A stretch of DNA of 64,000 bases from Chitinophaga sp. sic0106. GTDB lineage: Bacteria; Bacteroidota; Bacteroidia; Chitinophagales; Chitinophagaceae. Position numbers and translations under genes: made by a program. Of the stretch, positions 49,565-58,405 are shown piece by piece. Location of the stretch: positions 238,686-302,685 of the forward strand of contig NZ_JAHUWJ010000008.1 of NCBI RefSeq assembly GCF_019219075.1, written 5' to 3'. A model generated the notes under the pieces. It was not told the origin of the DNA. It made no database searches and worked only from the letters and a program-made list of their open reading frames with translations. How positions within the stretch are numbered: the stretch's first letter is position 1; the number at the start of each line of letters is the position of its first letter.

Positions 49565-49760
49565 GTGGTTTGGTTTGCGGAATGAGAAAATGGGTACATG
49601 GTCCTGTAGTCGGATGTAAGTTTCATGTCAGTAAATTTTAGTTAAGAAAATTGAATTATAATAAAGCAGCACCGGGCGGCCTGCTGAATTAGCGTTGTGC
49701 TATTTGTATGGGAGAGTTATATCACATGTGGTGCAAAGGTAAGCATTTTGCTGAAAAATA

Positions 49761-50822
49761 CTAGTTGTGCCATCGTTGGACGAGCATATTTTCCAGCAGA
49801 TCGGTAAACGACCAGCCGATTTTCCTGGCTGCGAGGGCGGTAAGGCTATCCTGATCGTGGCGGTGGGGGCGGGCAGCACCGGTCATATTGGGTTTCATGT
49901 TAAGGTCGAACAGGAGGTAGTTGCCGGCCTGGTCCTGCCGGCAATCGATGCGGATGGGTGCCCGTAAACCAACCAGTCTGGCGGCTTCCACGCATTGCTG
50001 GTAAAGCTGTTGTACCTGCATGGAGGCTTCCTCATGATCGCTCAATACTACACTGTTGTTTATGACGGCAACGGTGCCATTATAAGGAGCAATCCCGTTT
50101 TGGTGATTAAATCTTCTTACGGCTGGCAGGCACCATGGATCTCGTTTAGCCACGTTTTTACCATGAATTTGGTAAGTGCCTGCGGGCATAACCGTAATAG
50201 TTATTTCATCTCCCGGTAAATAAGATTCCAGGTAAACAGCGGTGCCATAGCGGTCCGTTTGAAAAAGCTGATCCAGCACCGATTTATATTCAGCTTGCGT
50301 ATGCACCAGTGTAACTCCATCGCTGCCACGCCCTCTGATAGGCTTAGCTACAGCGGGCAGCGGGAATTGCAGGGGATGTTGTTTGTAATCCTTGTAATGA
50401 ATGAGGATGGCTTCGGGAATGGGCAGGCCATTATCTTTCAGGAGATGATTGGTGGTCCATTTATCGTCATAGAGTTCAGACAAAAGGGGGAGCTGGCCCA
50501 CCACGGAAATGCCTCTGTTGAGATAAGTGGTCACAGGATGATCGGCATATAGTGTGGTATTAAGCCAGATACAATCAGCTCCTTTATCGATGGCATGCCT
50601 GATGCCGGCATCGGTATCGGGGAATACCCAATCCAGGTCTTTATCTATAAAAGGGTTGTCAGCCGGAGTGATAACAGGGGTATTGTTCTTTTTTAATGCG
50701 TAGGCGATGTCTGCGCCACTATCCGCGTACCCACCGGGTTTCATAGGTTTTACAATACCATCTTTGGCGGGTAGGGGATGGGCCTGGTATACGACTGCAA
50801 CTTTTACGTTTTCGGTGTTCAT
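49761..50822 (-). CDS. ATP-grasp ligase, D-Ala-D-Ala ligase-like
   Basis: A 353-residue protein. The ATP-grasp core shows AVAKPIRGRGSDGVTLVHT, ESYLPGDEITITVMP and a C-terminal LLFDLNMKPNMTGA (D-x-N-x-K-P-N metal site). The family includes D-alanine ligase and related amino-acid ligases. It is not within a cell-wall cluster here, so the substrate may be other than D-Ala. Followed by a terminator and preceded by a 190-base upstream region with nothing else visible. Confidence 0.85.
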   Translation of the reverse strand: MNTENVKVAVVYQAHPLPAKDGIVKPMKPGGYADSGADIAYALKKNNTPVITPADNPFIDKDLDWVFPDTDAGIRHAIDKGADCIWLNTTLYADHPVTTYLNRGISVVGQLPLLSELYDDKWTTNHLLKDNGLPIPEAILIHYKDYKQHPLQFPLPAVAKPIRGRGSDGVTLVHTQAEYKSVLDQLFQTDRYGTAVYLESYLPGDEITITVMPAGTYQIHGKNVAKRDPWCLPAVRRFNHQNGIAPYNGTVAVINNSVVLSDHEEASMQVQQLYQQCVEAARLVGLRAPIRIDCRQDQAGNYLLFDLNMKPNMTGAARPHRHDQDSLTALAARKIGWSFTDLLENMLVQRWHN

Positions 50823-50837
50823 ATACTGATTAAAACA

Positions 50838-50872
50838 AAAATGCCGGCCAACAGTTTGTAGGCCGGCATTTT
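50838..50872. terminator. Hairpin near the ATP-grasp ligase start
   Basis: AAAATGCCGGCC and GGCCGGCATTTT form a 12-bp stem around an 11-base loop, flanked by A and T runs. It terminates leftward transcription? It lies upstream of the leftward ligase and downstream of nothing rightward; leftward messages would come from the DUF1080 gene at 50932. Confidence 0.7.
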
Positions 50873-50931
50873 ATTTTTTTAGGGAGAAATTATAGCTGCT
50901 GGTAGTCGGTGTAGCCGTTACCGTTAGACTA

Positions 50932-51708
50932 CTACAATTCCCTGATCCATATATTCCTGAAGCTCAGCGGCTCGCTCTTATCACCATGCGCCTGTAATTT
51001 TATCGGAGACGCGCCATGTGCCTGGCTATAAGAAGGTTTTCCGATGTATTGGGTAGGTCCTTGCAGGGCAGTATTGTTTTGTACCAGTATGCCGTTAAAG
51101 AAAACGGTTACACGGGCAGGTGCTTGCAGGGAGCCGTCGCCATTGAATACCGGTGCGGTCCAGATTACATCATAGGTTTGCCATTCTCCTGGCGGGCGGG
51201 TAGGGTTAGCCAGTGGAATTACCTGTTTGTAGATACTGGCGGCCATACCGTTTACGTAGGTCTTGTTGTTGTAAGAGTCCAGTATTTGCAGTTCGTAACC
51301 GGCATCACCTTTGCCGATGGAGGCGAGGAATAGTCCGCTGTTACCGCGGCCCTGGCCGGTACCGGTAATGTTGGCTGGTACACGCCATTCCAGGTGAAGC
51401 TGGTAATTGGTGAAAGCGCGTTTGGTTTCGATGTTGCCTTTGGATTTGTTGACCGTCATAATACCTTTGGATACGTCCCATTCGGCAGTTTTGGTGCGGT
51501 CAGCAACAGATACCCATTCATTCAGGTTTTTACCGTCGAACAGGATGATCGCATCGGAAGGGGCACTTTCGAAAGTGATTTTTCCCGGTGTGACTACTTT
51601 GGGTGCGGGTTCCCAAACCTCAGTATCTTCTGGTTTGGCTTTCTCCTGGGCTTGTGCCATAAAAGTGCCGCTTGCAAGCAGCGCTGTGATTAGAATTCTT
51701 CTATTCAT
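50932..51708 (-). CDS. DUF1080 (3-keto-disaccharide hydrolase-like) secreted protein
   Basis: A 258-residue product from Met at 51708 (MNRRILITALLASGTFMAQAQ), a signal peptide; the longer frame from 51774 starts before it. IILFDGKNLNEWVS opens the lectin-like DUF1080 domain, followed by GNSGLFLASIGKG, YELQILDSYNN and FRNIWIREL. The family cleaves 3-keto sugars or their glycosides in the periplasm. A leftward pair is formed with the Dabb gene upstream. Confidence 0.92.
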   Translation of the reverse strand: MNRRILITALLASGTFMAQAQEKAKPEDTEVWEPAPKVVTPGKITFESAPSDAIILFDGKNLNEWVSVADRTKTAEWDVSKGIMTVNKSKGNIETKRAFTNYQLHLEWRVPANITGTGQGRGNSGLFLASIGKGDAGYELQILDSYNNKTYVNGMAASIYKQVIPLANPTRPPGEWQTYDVIWTAPVFNGDGSLQAPARVTVFFNGILVQNNTALQGPTQYIGKPSYSQAHGASPIKLQAHGDKSEPLSFRNIWIREL

Positions 51709-51789
51709 TTGTGGAAGTTTAGCAAATTTTAACTTGATATTTCTAGGATTATGCAGGGATCTTTGGCCCCGCAAAATCCGGGATAATAG

Positions 51790-52200
51790 TTATACTGTCA
51801 TAGCATCATATACCACCACTTTTGCCCAGAGATGACTGTAGTTTTTTACAAATTCCAGGTGGATAGGATGTGTTTGATAGATGGCCTGGCCTTTAGGGTC
51901 ATCAAAAAAGATCATTTCAGAAACATCCCAGGAAGCGTCTACCACGTCGCGTTTTTCCGTATCGGCAACGGTGCCTGCGTAAATTTTACGAATGGTTTCA
52001 ATGCCTTTGAGGGTTTTTACCCCTTCAATCAGTTTATCCCGGTCTTGTTTGGAACCCGGATTTTTGAGCCAGAAGAAAACATGATGAATCAACGGCTTAG
52101 GGTTATCAGCTGTCGCCAACGGTCTGGCGGATGCAGTGGCCGCACCGGCACAAAGGGCGGCAGCGGTGCCCAGGAATTTTCTGCGGTTCGATTTGGACAT
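51790..52200 (-). CDS. Dabb (stress-responsive A/B barrel) protein with signal
   Basis: A 136-residue product. The N-terminus SKSNRRKFLGTAAALCAGAATASA has an R-R-K-F-L twin-arginine-like motif, so export is likely. The remainder (LIHHVFFWLKNPGSKQDRDKL... DPKGQAIYQTHPIHLEFV) is a Dabb ferredoxin-like barrel. Function unknown; often beside sugar-degradation genes such as the DUF1080 gene here. Confidence 0.88.
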   Translation of the reverse strand: MSKSNRRKFLGTAAALCAGAATASARPLATADNPKPLIHHVFFWLKNPGSKQDRDKLIEGVKTLKGIETIRKIYAGTVADTEKRDVVDASWDVSEMIFFDDPKGQAIYQTHPIHLEFVKNYSHLWAKVVVYDAMTV

Positions 52201-52361
52201 AATATCTTATGGTTAATGGGTTGAAAATACACATCCCGTCGCATAAATCAAAGCAGTGGCCCGGGATATGGCTGTTCATAACACAGATTGCCGGTTTTAT
52301 CCCATTTTGATGCCAGGAGAGGCAGCAATCCGTAATATTGCCTTAAATACTTAATCCTGCT

Positions 52362-53882
52362 ATGAATCAGCAACAATTGCGAAAAATCGAATTCGGGGTG
52401 GCCACAGGAATTTTCCTCCTGGCACTCTTCAGTTTGCTGGGGCCATCCTTCATGGGCGACGGCCGTATTGACTTCCGCGATGGCTTTCGCGGTCGGTTCG
52501 ACCGCTATCATCAGGTGTTTGATTACTACCTGCATGTGGTGCTGCCCCTTATGACCAAAATCACCTTTGTATACCTCTTTTTTATGTTTCTCAATTTCCT
52601 GGTTGTCCCCAAATTTCTGGAAAAAGAAAAATGGTTTACAGGAAGTTTACTGGTACTTGCTGGAGTACTGACATTGTTTGTTGCCCTTATGGTAGCCAAT
52701 TCCTACCGCTATGGGTATATGTTAGGTCAATACCAGACTATACGTGGCGCACATACGCAGTTTGCTAAAATGGCGTTTTTGAACACTATCGTGTTTGTTA
52801 TCCTCTATGTGTTTTACTATGCCATCAAAACCGCCTATGCACAATACCTGCACAAATGGGTGGTGGAAAAAGTCCTGCCCAACCAGGCAGCCAGAGAAAT
52901 AGCCATAGGTACTATCCTGTGGCTGGCGCTTACCATCATTACCTATGGCCATGTGCGGTATTCCATCTTTTTCTTTGGTCCGGTAATGCTGGCCATCTAT
53001 TACTTTACCGTTTACCGGATATTCCCTGAGTTCCAGGCAAATGGCCGTAAACCTAAGCTGTGGAGAGACCTGGTAGTTCTCGTGATTCTGTCTAACACGC
53101 TGATGGTAGTTATTGCGGCTATTTTTATCAATGGCAATGGCGATGTAGCAGTGATCCTTGGCTTGCTGAGTGCCCTGGCGAGTGTGGTAGCCACCATCCC
53201 TGTTTGCTGGCTCCTGTTCCGGGCCCGTCTGGAACAACAGAGCACTGTCATCGGTCTGCAAAAAGCGCTGGGTCGCTCCACTGCCGACCTGGATTTTTTA
53301 CGCACCCAGATTAACCCCCATTTTCTGTTCAATGCGCTCAATACCCTCTATGGTACTGCCTTACAGGAACAAGCCAGCCGCACCAGCGAGGGTATTCAGA
53401 AGCTCGGAGATATGATGCGTTTTATGCTGCATGATAATACCTTAGAGAAAATTCCGTTAGATAAGGAGGTAGCTTATTTACAGAATTACATAGACTTACA
53501 GCGGCTGCGTGTGTTGCAATCTCCCGATATAAAAATTGAAGTCAATATCGACGAATCCAATTGCCATCACGAAATAGCCCCGATGCTGCTGATTCCTTTT
53601 GTGGAAAACGCATTCAAACACGGGATCAGCCTGCGCAACCGCTCCAGCATTGTAATTTCACTGAGTTGCAACGAAGGGGAAATATTCTTTGACGTATACA
53701 ACAGCATACACCCAAAACCGGAAAATGATCCGGAACGTAACAGCCTGGGAATAGGACTGAACAACGTCAAAGAACGACTGGCTTTATTGTATCCCGGTTC
53801 GCATGAGCTGAGTATACGACAAACGGCTACCGGATTTTTTGTACACCTTACGATTAGCGTGAAAACACACAACGCCCAATGA
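52362..53882 (+). CDS. LytS-like membrane sensor histidine kinase
   Basis: A 506-residue protein with about seven to eight membrane helices up to residue ~285, then a His_kinase domain: QINPHFLFNALNTLYG holds the phosphoacceptor His320, followed by an ATPase domain with LLIPFVENAFKHGI (N box) and GIGLNNVKERL (G box). It probably signals to the LytTR regulator two genes on. Its stop overlaps the DUF4407 start (ATGA). Confidence 0.92.
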   Translation: MNQQQLRKIEFGVATGIFLLALFSLLGPSFMGDGRIDFRDGFRGRFDRYHQVFDYYLHVVLPLMTKITFVYLFFMFLNFLVVPKFLEKEKWFTGSLLVLAGVLTLFVALMVANSYRYGYMLGQYQTIRGAHTQFAKMAFLNTIVFVILYVFYYAIKTAYAQYLHKWVVEKVLPNQAAREIAIGTILWLALTIITYGHVRYSIFFFGPVMLAIYYFTVYRIFPEFQANGRKPKLWRDLVVLVILSNTLMVVIAAIFINGNGDVAVILGLLSALASVVATIPVCWLLFRARLEQQSTVIGLQKALGRSTADLDFLRTQINPHFLFNALNTLYGTALQEQASRTSEGIQKLGDMMRFMLHDNTLEKIPLDKEVAYLQNYIDLQRLRVLQSPDIKIEVNIDESNCHHEIAPMLLIPFVENAFKHGISLRNRSSIVISLSCNEGEIFFDVYNSIHPKPENDPERNSLGIGLNNVKERLALLYPGSHELSIRQTATGFFVHLTISVKTHNAQ

Positions 53883-55078
53883 CCACTGTACCTGACAAAA
53901 AAATGAATTCGGAAAATCCCGAGCCCGACGCCATCACAAAGTTCTTGTGGTGGCTCGCTGCTGCCGACAGCAGCATCCTCAAAGAATGCAGAACAGAAAA
54001 GGAACGCTACCGCATCATCGGTATAGCCGTATTCGTTACCTGGATGTTTGCCACCATCGCCTGGGGTTATTTCTTTTCAACGATTGTAAATGATGACCTT
54101 ATCGTACTGGCACTGGCGTTGTTTTTCGGCTTCGCCATTCTCAGCATCGACCGTACGCTGATCGCCGCTATGACCCGCAGCAATGGCAATACGAAGTGGC
54201 TGCCTGTCATATTCCGGCTCGTGCTGGCCATAACCATCGGCCTGTTTATATCCCAGCCGGTAGTATTAATGTTGTTTAAGAAAGACATCACCGCACAGCT
54301 GGAAATAAGCAAACAGGATAAGATAGATGCATACAAGGCTTCGCTGATAAAACAAAATGCCAGCCAGCAAACCACGCTTACCCGCGACCTGGAAAAACTC
54401 AATAACCAGATCACCCGTAAAGAAGCGGATAACAAAGGATATAAAGATGGCTATCTCGCTGAAACTGATGGTACGGGCGGTTCGGGCCGCATTGGTGAAC
54501 AGGCCGTAGCCAGGGCCAAAAAAAGCGCCTGGCTGGCCTCCGAGGAGGAATTAGCCACCTTACGTAAACAACTGGCACCTGACCAGGAAGCGTTACAGTC
54601 GCAACTGGCGAACCTGCGCACCGGCGACAGCCTCAAAGTTGTAGCCTATACCGAAACGCTGACAGACGGATTTCTTGCACAAACGGAAGCGCTGCACGAC
54701 CTCACCACCTCCCATCCGCCCCTGCAGCAACGGTACCGCCTGATCGTATTTATCATCACCCTCATCGAAATTATGCCCCTGCTCAGTAAACTGCTGATGC
54801 CACGCGGCGAGTATGACGAACGCCTGGCCGCCGCCACACAGGAAGCCATGACCGCCTCCCAGATGGAAGTGGAAAAAGGTAAGGAGCTGATGGAATATTA
54901 TAAGGAACGCGCCGTAACGGCCGACAGGGAACTGATGGACTACCTGTTTGAAGAGAGCAACGCCATTCGCCGCGAACGTGCCGCAGATATGGTAAACCAG
55001 TGGCGCAACAATGCACATTCACCCATCAAAGAATTCTGGTTACAGGCCAAAAGATTATTTCTGGGCAGGATGATGTAA
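53879..55078 (+). CDS. DUF4407 membrane protein
   Basis: A 399-residue protein. Three hydrophobic segments lie near 45-125 (IIGIAVFVTWMFATIAWGYFF first), a coiled-coil region with Gly-rich DGTGGSGRIGEQA spans ~140-250, and a fourth helix (YRLIVFIITLIEIMPLLSKLL) is near 285. This is the DUF4407 layout. It lies between sensor kinase and response regulator, overlapping the kinase gene, so it may be the sensed partner or output of the system. Confidence 0.88.
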   Translation: MTTVPDKKMNSENPEPDAITKFLWWLAAADSSILKECRTEKERYRIIGIAVFVTWMFATIAWGYFFSTIVNDDLIVLALALFFGFAILSIDRTLIAAMTRSNGNTKWLPVIFRLVLAITIGLFISQPVVLMLFKKDITAQLEISKQDKIDAYKASLIKQNASQQTTLTRDLEKLNNQITRKEADNKGYKDGYLAETDGTGGSGRIGEQAVARAKKSAWLASEEELATLRKQLAPDQEALQSQLANLRTGDSLKVVAYTETLTDGFLAQTEALHDLTTSHPPLQQRYRLIVFIITLIEIMPLLSKLLMPRGEYDERLAAATQEAMTASQMEVEKGKELMEYYKERAVTADRELMDYLFEESNAIRRERAADMVNQWRNNAHSPIKEFWLQAKRLFLGRMM

Positions 55079-55112
55079 TCATTATCTTGTTTTTAAGGTA
55101 AATAATTGTATT

Positions 55113-55820
55113 ATGAAAATGACCGCCATTGCTATAGATGATGAACCGGTGGCACTTACGGTAATAAAAAACCATGCAGCCATGGTGCCTTTTATGGAAG
55201 TAAAAGGTTATTTCACCAATGCTTTTGAAGCCATGGACTTTCTGAGCAAAGAAAAAGTAGACCTCATCTTCCTCGATATAAAAATGCCGGATATTTCCGG
55301 GCTCGACTTCCTGGCCACCATGCCGGAGCCGCCTATGACGGTGTTTACCACCGCCTACTCGGAACATGCAGTAAAAAGTTTTGAGCTGGATGCCATCGAC
55401 TATCTGCTCAAACCTTTTTCGCTGGCCAGGTTTATGAAAGCCTGTAATAAGGTCCATAACCTCTGGTTATTAAAGCAGAAAACCACGGTAGCCGTGCCCA
55501 AGGACGTACCCGAGTACATCTTTGTAAAGAGTGGTTATGAGCAGTTTAAAATTATCCTGGACGATATTCTTTACCTGGAAAGCGCCGGAAACTATGTAAA
55601 CTTTGTACTCCGGGATAAGAAGGTTATCTCCCGGCTTTCCATGCAGGAAGCCATGGACCTGCTGCCGCTGCCGCTGTTTACCAGGGTACACCGGTCCTAC
55701 ATCGTAGCAAATAAAAAGATTGAAAGAGCCGATCGCACGGCCTTATACATTCAGCATCAGCCTATTCCGATAGGTGCCGCCTACGCAGAAGAAGTGGAGG
55801 AACTGTTGTTAAGAAGGTAA
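55113..55820 (+). CDS. LytTR-family response regulator
   Basis: A 235-residue protein. Receiver domain 1-120 with D10-E11 acids, phosphoacceptor Asp55 in LIFLDIKMPD and Lys100 in YLLKPF. The LytTR DNA-binding domain at ~135-235 contains ILYLESAGNYVNFVL and FTRVHRSYIVANKKI. It binds direct repeats at target promoters after phosphorylation. It belongs to the operon starting with the LytS-like kinase. Confidence 0.95.
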   Translation: MKMTAIAIDDEPVALTVIKNHAAMVPFMEVKGYFTNAFEAMDFLSKEKVDLIFLDIKMPDISGLDFLATMPEPPMTVFTTAYSEHAVKSFELDAIDYLLKPFSLARFMKACNKVHNLWLLKQKTTVAVPKDVPEYIFVKSGYEQFKIILDDILYLESAGNYVNFVLRDKKVISRLSMQEAMDLLPLPLFTRVHRSYIVANKKIERADRTALYIQHQPIPIGAAYAEEVEELLLRR

Positions 55821-55932
55821 TGTCGCAATTACCCCTGTTATTGTCTGATTGCCTCCCCATCGGAAACCTATAAGGGTACTACTTTTACATCAGGAAATAA
55901 CACCTGATTAAATCACCTTCATACTTTCAGAT

Positions 55933-56319
55933 ATGACAACCTTAACTTCTTCCCGCATTGTAAAAAGAGACCGTATTGTATACTGGATCTTTACCACTTT
56001 ATTTGTACTGCTGGATTCCGTACCGGCCATCTGGTTTAACAGTGAGCTGGCCCGCCAGGGTATTAAAGATATGGGCTTCCCTGCCTACTTTGGTGTAGAG
56101 CTGGGCATTGGTAAATTAATTGGTGGCATCCTGCTGATTTTACCAATGATACCTGCAAGATTCAAGGAATGGGCTTACGTAGGCTTTGGTATTTCCCTGA
56201 TATCTGCGTTCATCGCTACCTTTGTTATGAAAGGGCCAATGTTTGCGCTGCCGCCGCTGGTAGGTATGGCGATATTGACGGTGTCTTATGTTTATTTTCA
56301 TAAAACAGTTAAAGCGTAA
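55933..56319 (+). CDS. DoxX-like four-helix membrane protein
   Basis: A 128-residue protein with four hydrophobic helices (IYWIFTTLFVLLDSVPAIWF first; then a GKLIGGILLILPMIPARFKEWAYVGFGISL pair in part). This is the DoxX-like family layout. Substrate unknown; relatives are associated with redox stress. It is separate from the LytTR gene by 112 bases. Confidence 0.85.
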   Translation: MTTLTSSRIVKRDRIVYWIFTTLFVLLDSVPAIWFNSELARQGIKDMGFPAYFGVELGIGKLIGGILLILPMIPARFKEWAYVGFGISLISAFIATFVMKGPMFALPPLVGMAILTVSYVYFHKTVKA

Positions 56320-56333
56320 ATAGGATGTTAATG

Positions 56334-56360
56334 AAAACGTGAGACACCGTCTCACGTTTT
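56334..56360. terminator. Bidirectional hairpin terminator
   Basis: AAAACGTGAGAC and GTCTCACGTTTT flank ACC, with T-runs on both strands, between converging DoxX-like and SMI1/KNR4 genes. Confidence 0.9.
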
Positions 56361-56363
56361 TTA

Positions 56364-56936
56364 TTAATCTAACTGTCGAATCTTATAACTTTCTTCATGT
56401 TCATCATCCAGTTTAAGAATTAAACTGTTGAAATTTTGGGATATTTCTTGTATTTCTAAAGGTCTGTCATGATCCCATAGGACAACAGGATAATCATAAG
56501 CTTCAGTTTTGCTGTTGGTATCAAAGCAAAGTGCTCCCCAGTCACTCCAATCGGCAAAGTGAATATACCCTTTGTCAACAAGGTATTCATGTGGCCAACC
56601 ATCAAAAATCATTTTTTTGAGGTAGCTGCTCCATTTATTAACAGGATGCTCGCAAAAACTGGCCTCTGATATATATAACTCATAAAAGTGCTTATGTTGC
56701 AAAAAAGCTTTGTAGTCTTTAGGCAGCTTATACCCCAATTCTTCCTCGAATTGTTGTAGCTCGTCTTCGGTTATTTCGCTTTTAATTGGGAGCCATATTT
56801 GATATTCTTTTGTTGAATCCTGAATAGGACCTGCCATTTCGCTCTCAATTTTACCATATTGTATATTCGAGCCGGCCTCTATACATGCCTGTAAATAGAA
56901 GTCAATAATTTCCTGAATTTTTTGGTTCTTTATCAT
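56364..56936 (-). CDS. SMI1/KNR4-family protein
   Basis: A 190-residue acidic cytoplasmic protein. ITEDELQQFEEELGYKLPKDY is the family's opening motif, followed by an FLQHKHFYELY region and a late SWSDWGALCFDTN-like segment. These proteins often are immunity factors to contact-dependent or Rhs toxins; no toxin gene is seen nearby. Confidence 0.88.
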   Translation of the reverse strand: MIKNQKIQEIIDFYLQACIEAGSNIQYGKIESEMAGPIQDSTKEYQIWLPIKSEITEDELQQFEEELGYKLPKDYKAFLQHKHFYELYISEASFCEHPVNKWSSYLKKMIFDGWPHEYLVDKGYIHFADWSDWGALCFDTNSKTEAYDYPVVLWDHDRPLEIQEISQNFNSLILKLDDEHEESYKIRQLD

Positions 56937-57139
56937 GAAAATCCTAATCTTAAAGGTTGCCGAGCAAATATTAATTGTGCAATAAAATTAATATATCATT
57001 CTCATACAGCTCAGAATACTTATGCACGAAGAAGGTGTAATTGCTGACTTTTAACATTAATGAAGATATCCTAACACTCATCAAAAAAAGCCTGCATCAT
57101 TCTCATAAAAACGATATATTTAAACAAAACCACGTTATT

Positions 57140-58174
57140 ATGAGCAATTCCAACAATCGCCGCGACTTCCTGCGCCAGATCGGCCTTTATTCGATGGGTC
57201 TCGGTATCTTACCTGCTTTCCTCGCAGCCTGTAACACAGGCCAGTCCACCAATGAAAAAGGCAAAGAGGGCAGCGCAACAGACAGTAGCGACATCGCCAA
57301 AGATGTGCATGAACTGTTCTTCAAAATATCGCTCGCTGAATGGTCTTTCCATAAATCATTGTTCGCCGGAAAGATGAACCACCTGGACTTCCCCGTGCGT
57401 GCTAAAAATGAATTCGATATTCACGCAGTGGAATATGTAAACCAGTTTTTCAAAGACAAGGCAAAGGATAAAACCTACCTGGGAGAAATGAAAAAACGCT
57501 GTGATGATAACGGCGTGAAAAGCGTGTTGATCATGTGTGATGGCGAAGGAGAGATGGGCGATAAGGATGCTAAAAAACGTTTACAGGCAGTAGAAAACCA
57601 TTACAAATGGGTGGAGGCTGCACAGTTCCTCGGTTGTCATGCTATCCGCGTAAATGCAGCAGGGGAGGGAACACCGGAAGAGGTAGGTAAAGCAGCTGCT
57701 GAAGGATTAGCGAAGTTGTCCACTTTTGCAAAAGATTTTAACATCAATGTAATCGTTGAAAATCATGGTGGTAACTCTTCCAACGGTAAATGGCTGAGCA
57801 ATGTGATGAAAACGGTGAACCTGCCCAATTGCGGTACCCTGCCCGATTTCGGTAACTTCTGTATAGAAAGAACCAAACCAGAAGCCAATACCCCGGAAGC
57901 ATGGGCCAAAACAAAATGCCTCCAGGAATACGACCGCTACGAAGGTATACAGGAACTGATGCCTTTCGCAAAAGGTGTAAGCGCCAAATCCTACGATTTC
58001 AAAGATGATGGTAGTGAAATTACCATGGACTTTTCACGCATCATGAAGATAGTGAAAGACGCCGGCTATACCGGACAGGTAGGTATCGAATACGAAGGCA
58101 GCAACCTGTCCGAAGAAGACGGTATCCGTAAAACAAAAGAGCTGTTGGTGAAAGTTGGTTCGGCCTTAAGCTGA
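57140..58174 (+). CDS. Sugar phosphate isomerase/epimerase (TIM barrel) lipoprotein
   Basis: A 344-residue product from ATG 57140 ([20 protein letters not shown]); the frame from 57041 is an upstream extension. R-R-D-F-L suggests Tat export and LAACN a lipidation site. The barrel carries [23 protein letters not shown] (metal-ligand Glu-Asn-His), DFGNF and VGIEYEG, typical of xylose isomerase-like TIM barrels. It likely acts on sugars in the periplasm. Confidence 0.9.
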   Translation: MSNSNNRRDFLRQIGLYSMGLGILPAFLAACNTGQSTNEKGKEGSATDSSDIAKDVHELFFKISLAEWSFHKSLFAGKMNHLDFPVRAKNEFDIHAVEYVNQFFKDKAKDKTYLGEMKKRCDDNGVKSVLIMCDGEGEMGDKDAKKRLQAVENHYKWVEAAQFLGCHAIRVNAAGEGTPEEVGKAAAEGLAKLSTFAKDFNINVIVENHGGNSSNGKWLSNVMKTVNLPNCGTLPDFGNFCIERTKPEANTPEAWAKTKCLQEYDRYEGIQELMPFAKGVSAKSYDFKDDGSEITMDFSRIMKIVKDAGYTGQVGIEYEGSNLSEEDGIRKTKELLVKVGSALS

Positions 58175-58236
58175 TAAAGATATATCAGCGCATAACCTTT
58201 CTTTCCTTTTTTGTGAAAAGAAGGCTTGCGTATGTA

Positions 58237-58266
58237 CGGGGAAAAAGCGGCGGCAGCCGCTTTTTC
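58237..58266 (+). terminator. Hairpin terminator after the isomerase gene
   Basis: GGGAAAAAGCGGC and GCCGCTTTTTCCC form a 13-bp stem around GGCA, followed by TTTT. Suits rightward transcription. Confidence 0.88.
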
Positions 58267-58405
58267 CCTTTTAATTTTGCAAAAGCGAACAACCATGTAT
58301 CGAAACCGAACATATGTTTATTTTTAAAAATGCATTTTGGTTTGACAGCCAGACTGCACCAATTAGGGCATTGCTTTGGAAGTCCTCCCTTCAACAATTA
58401 AAGTT

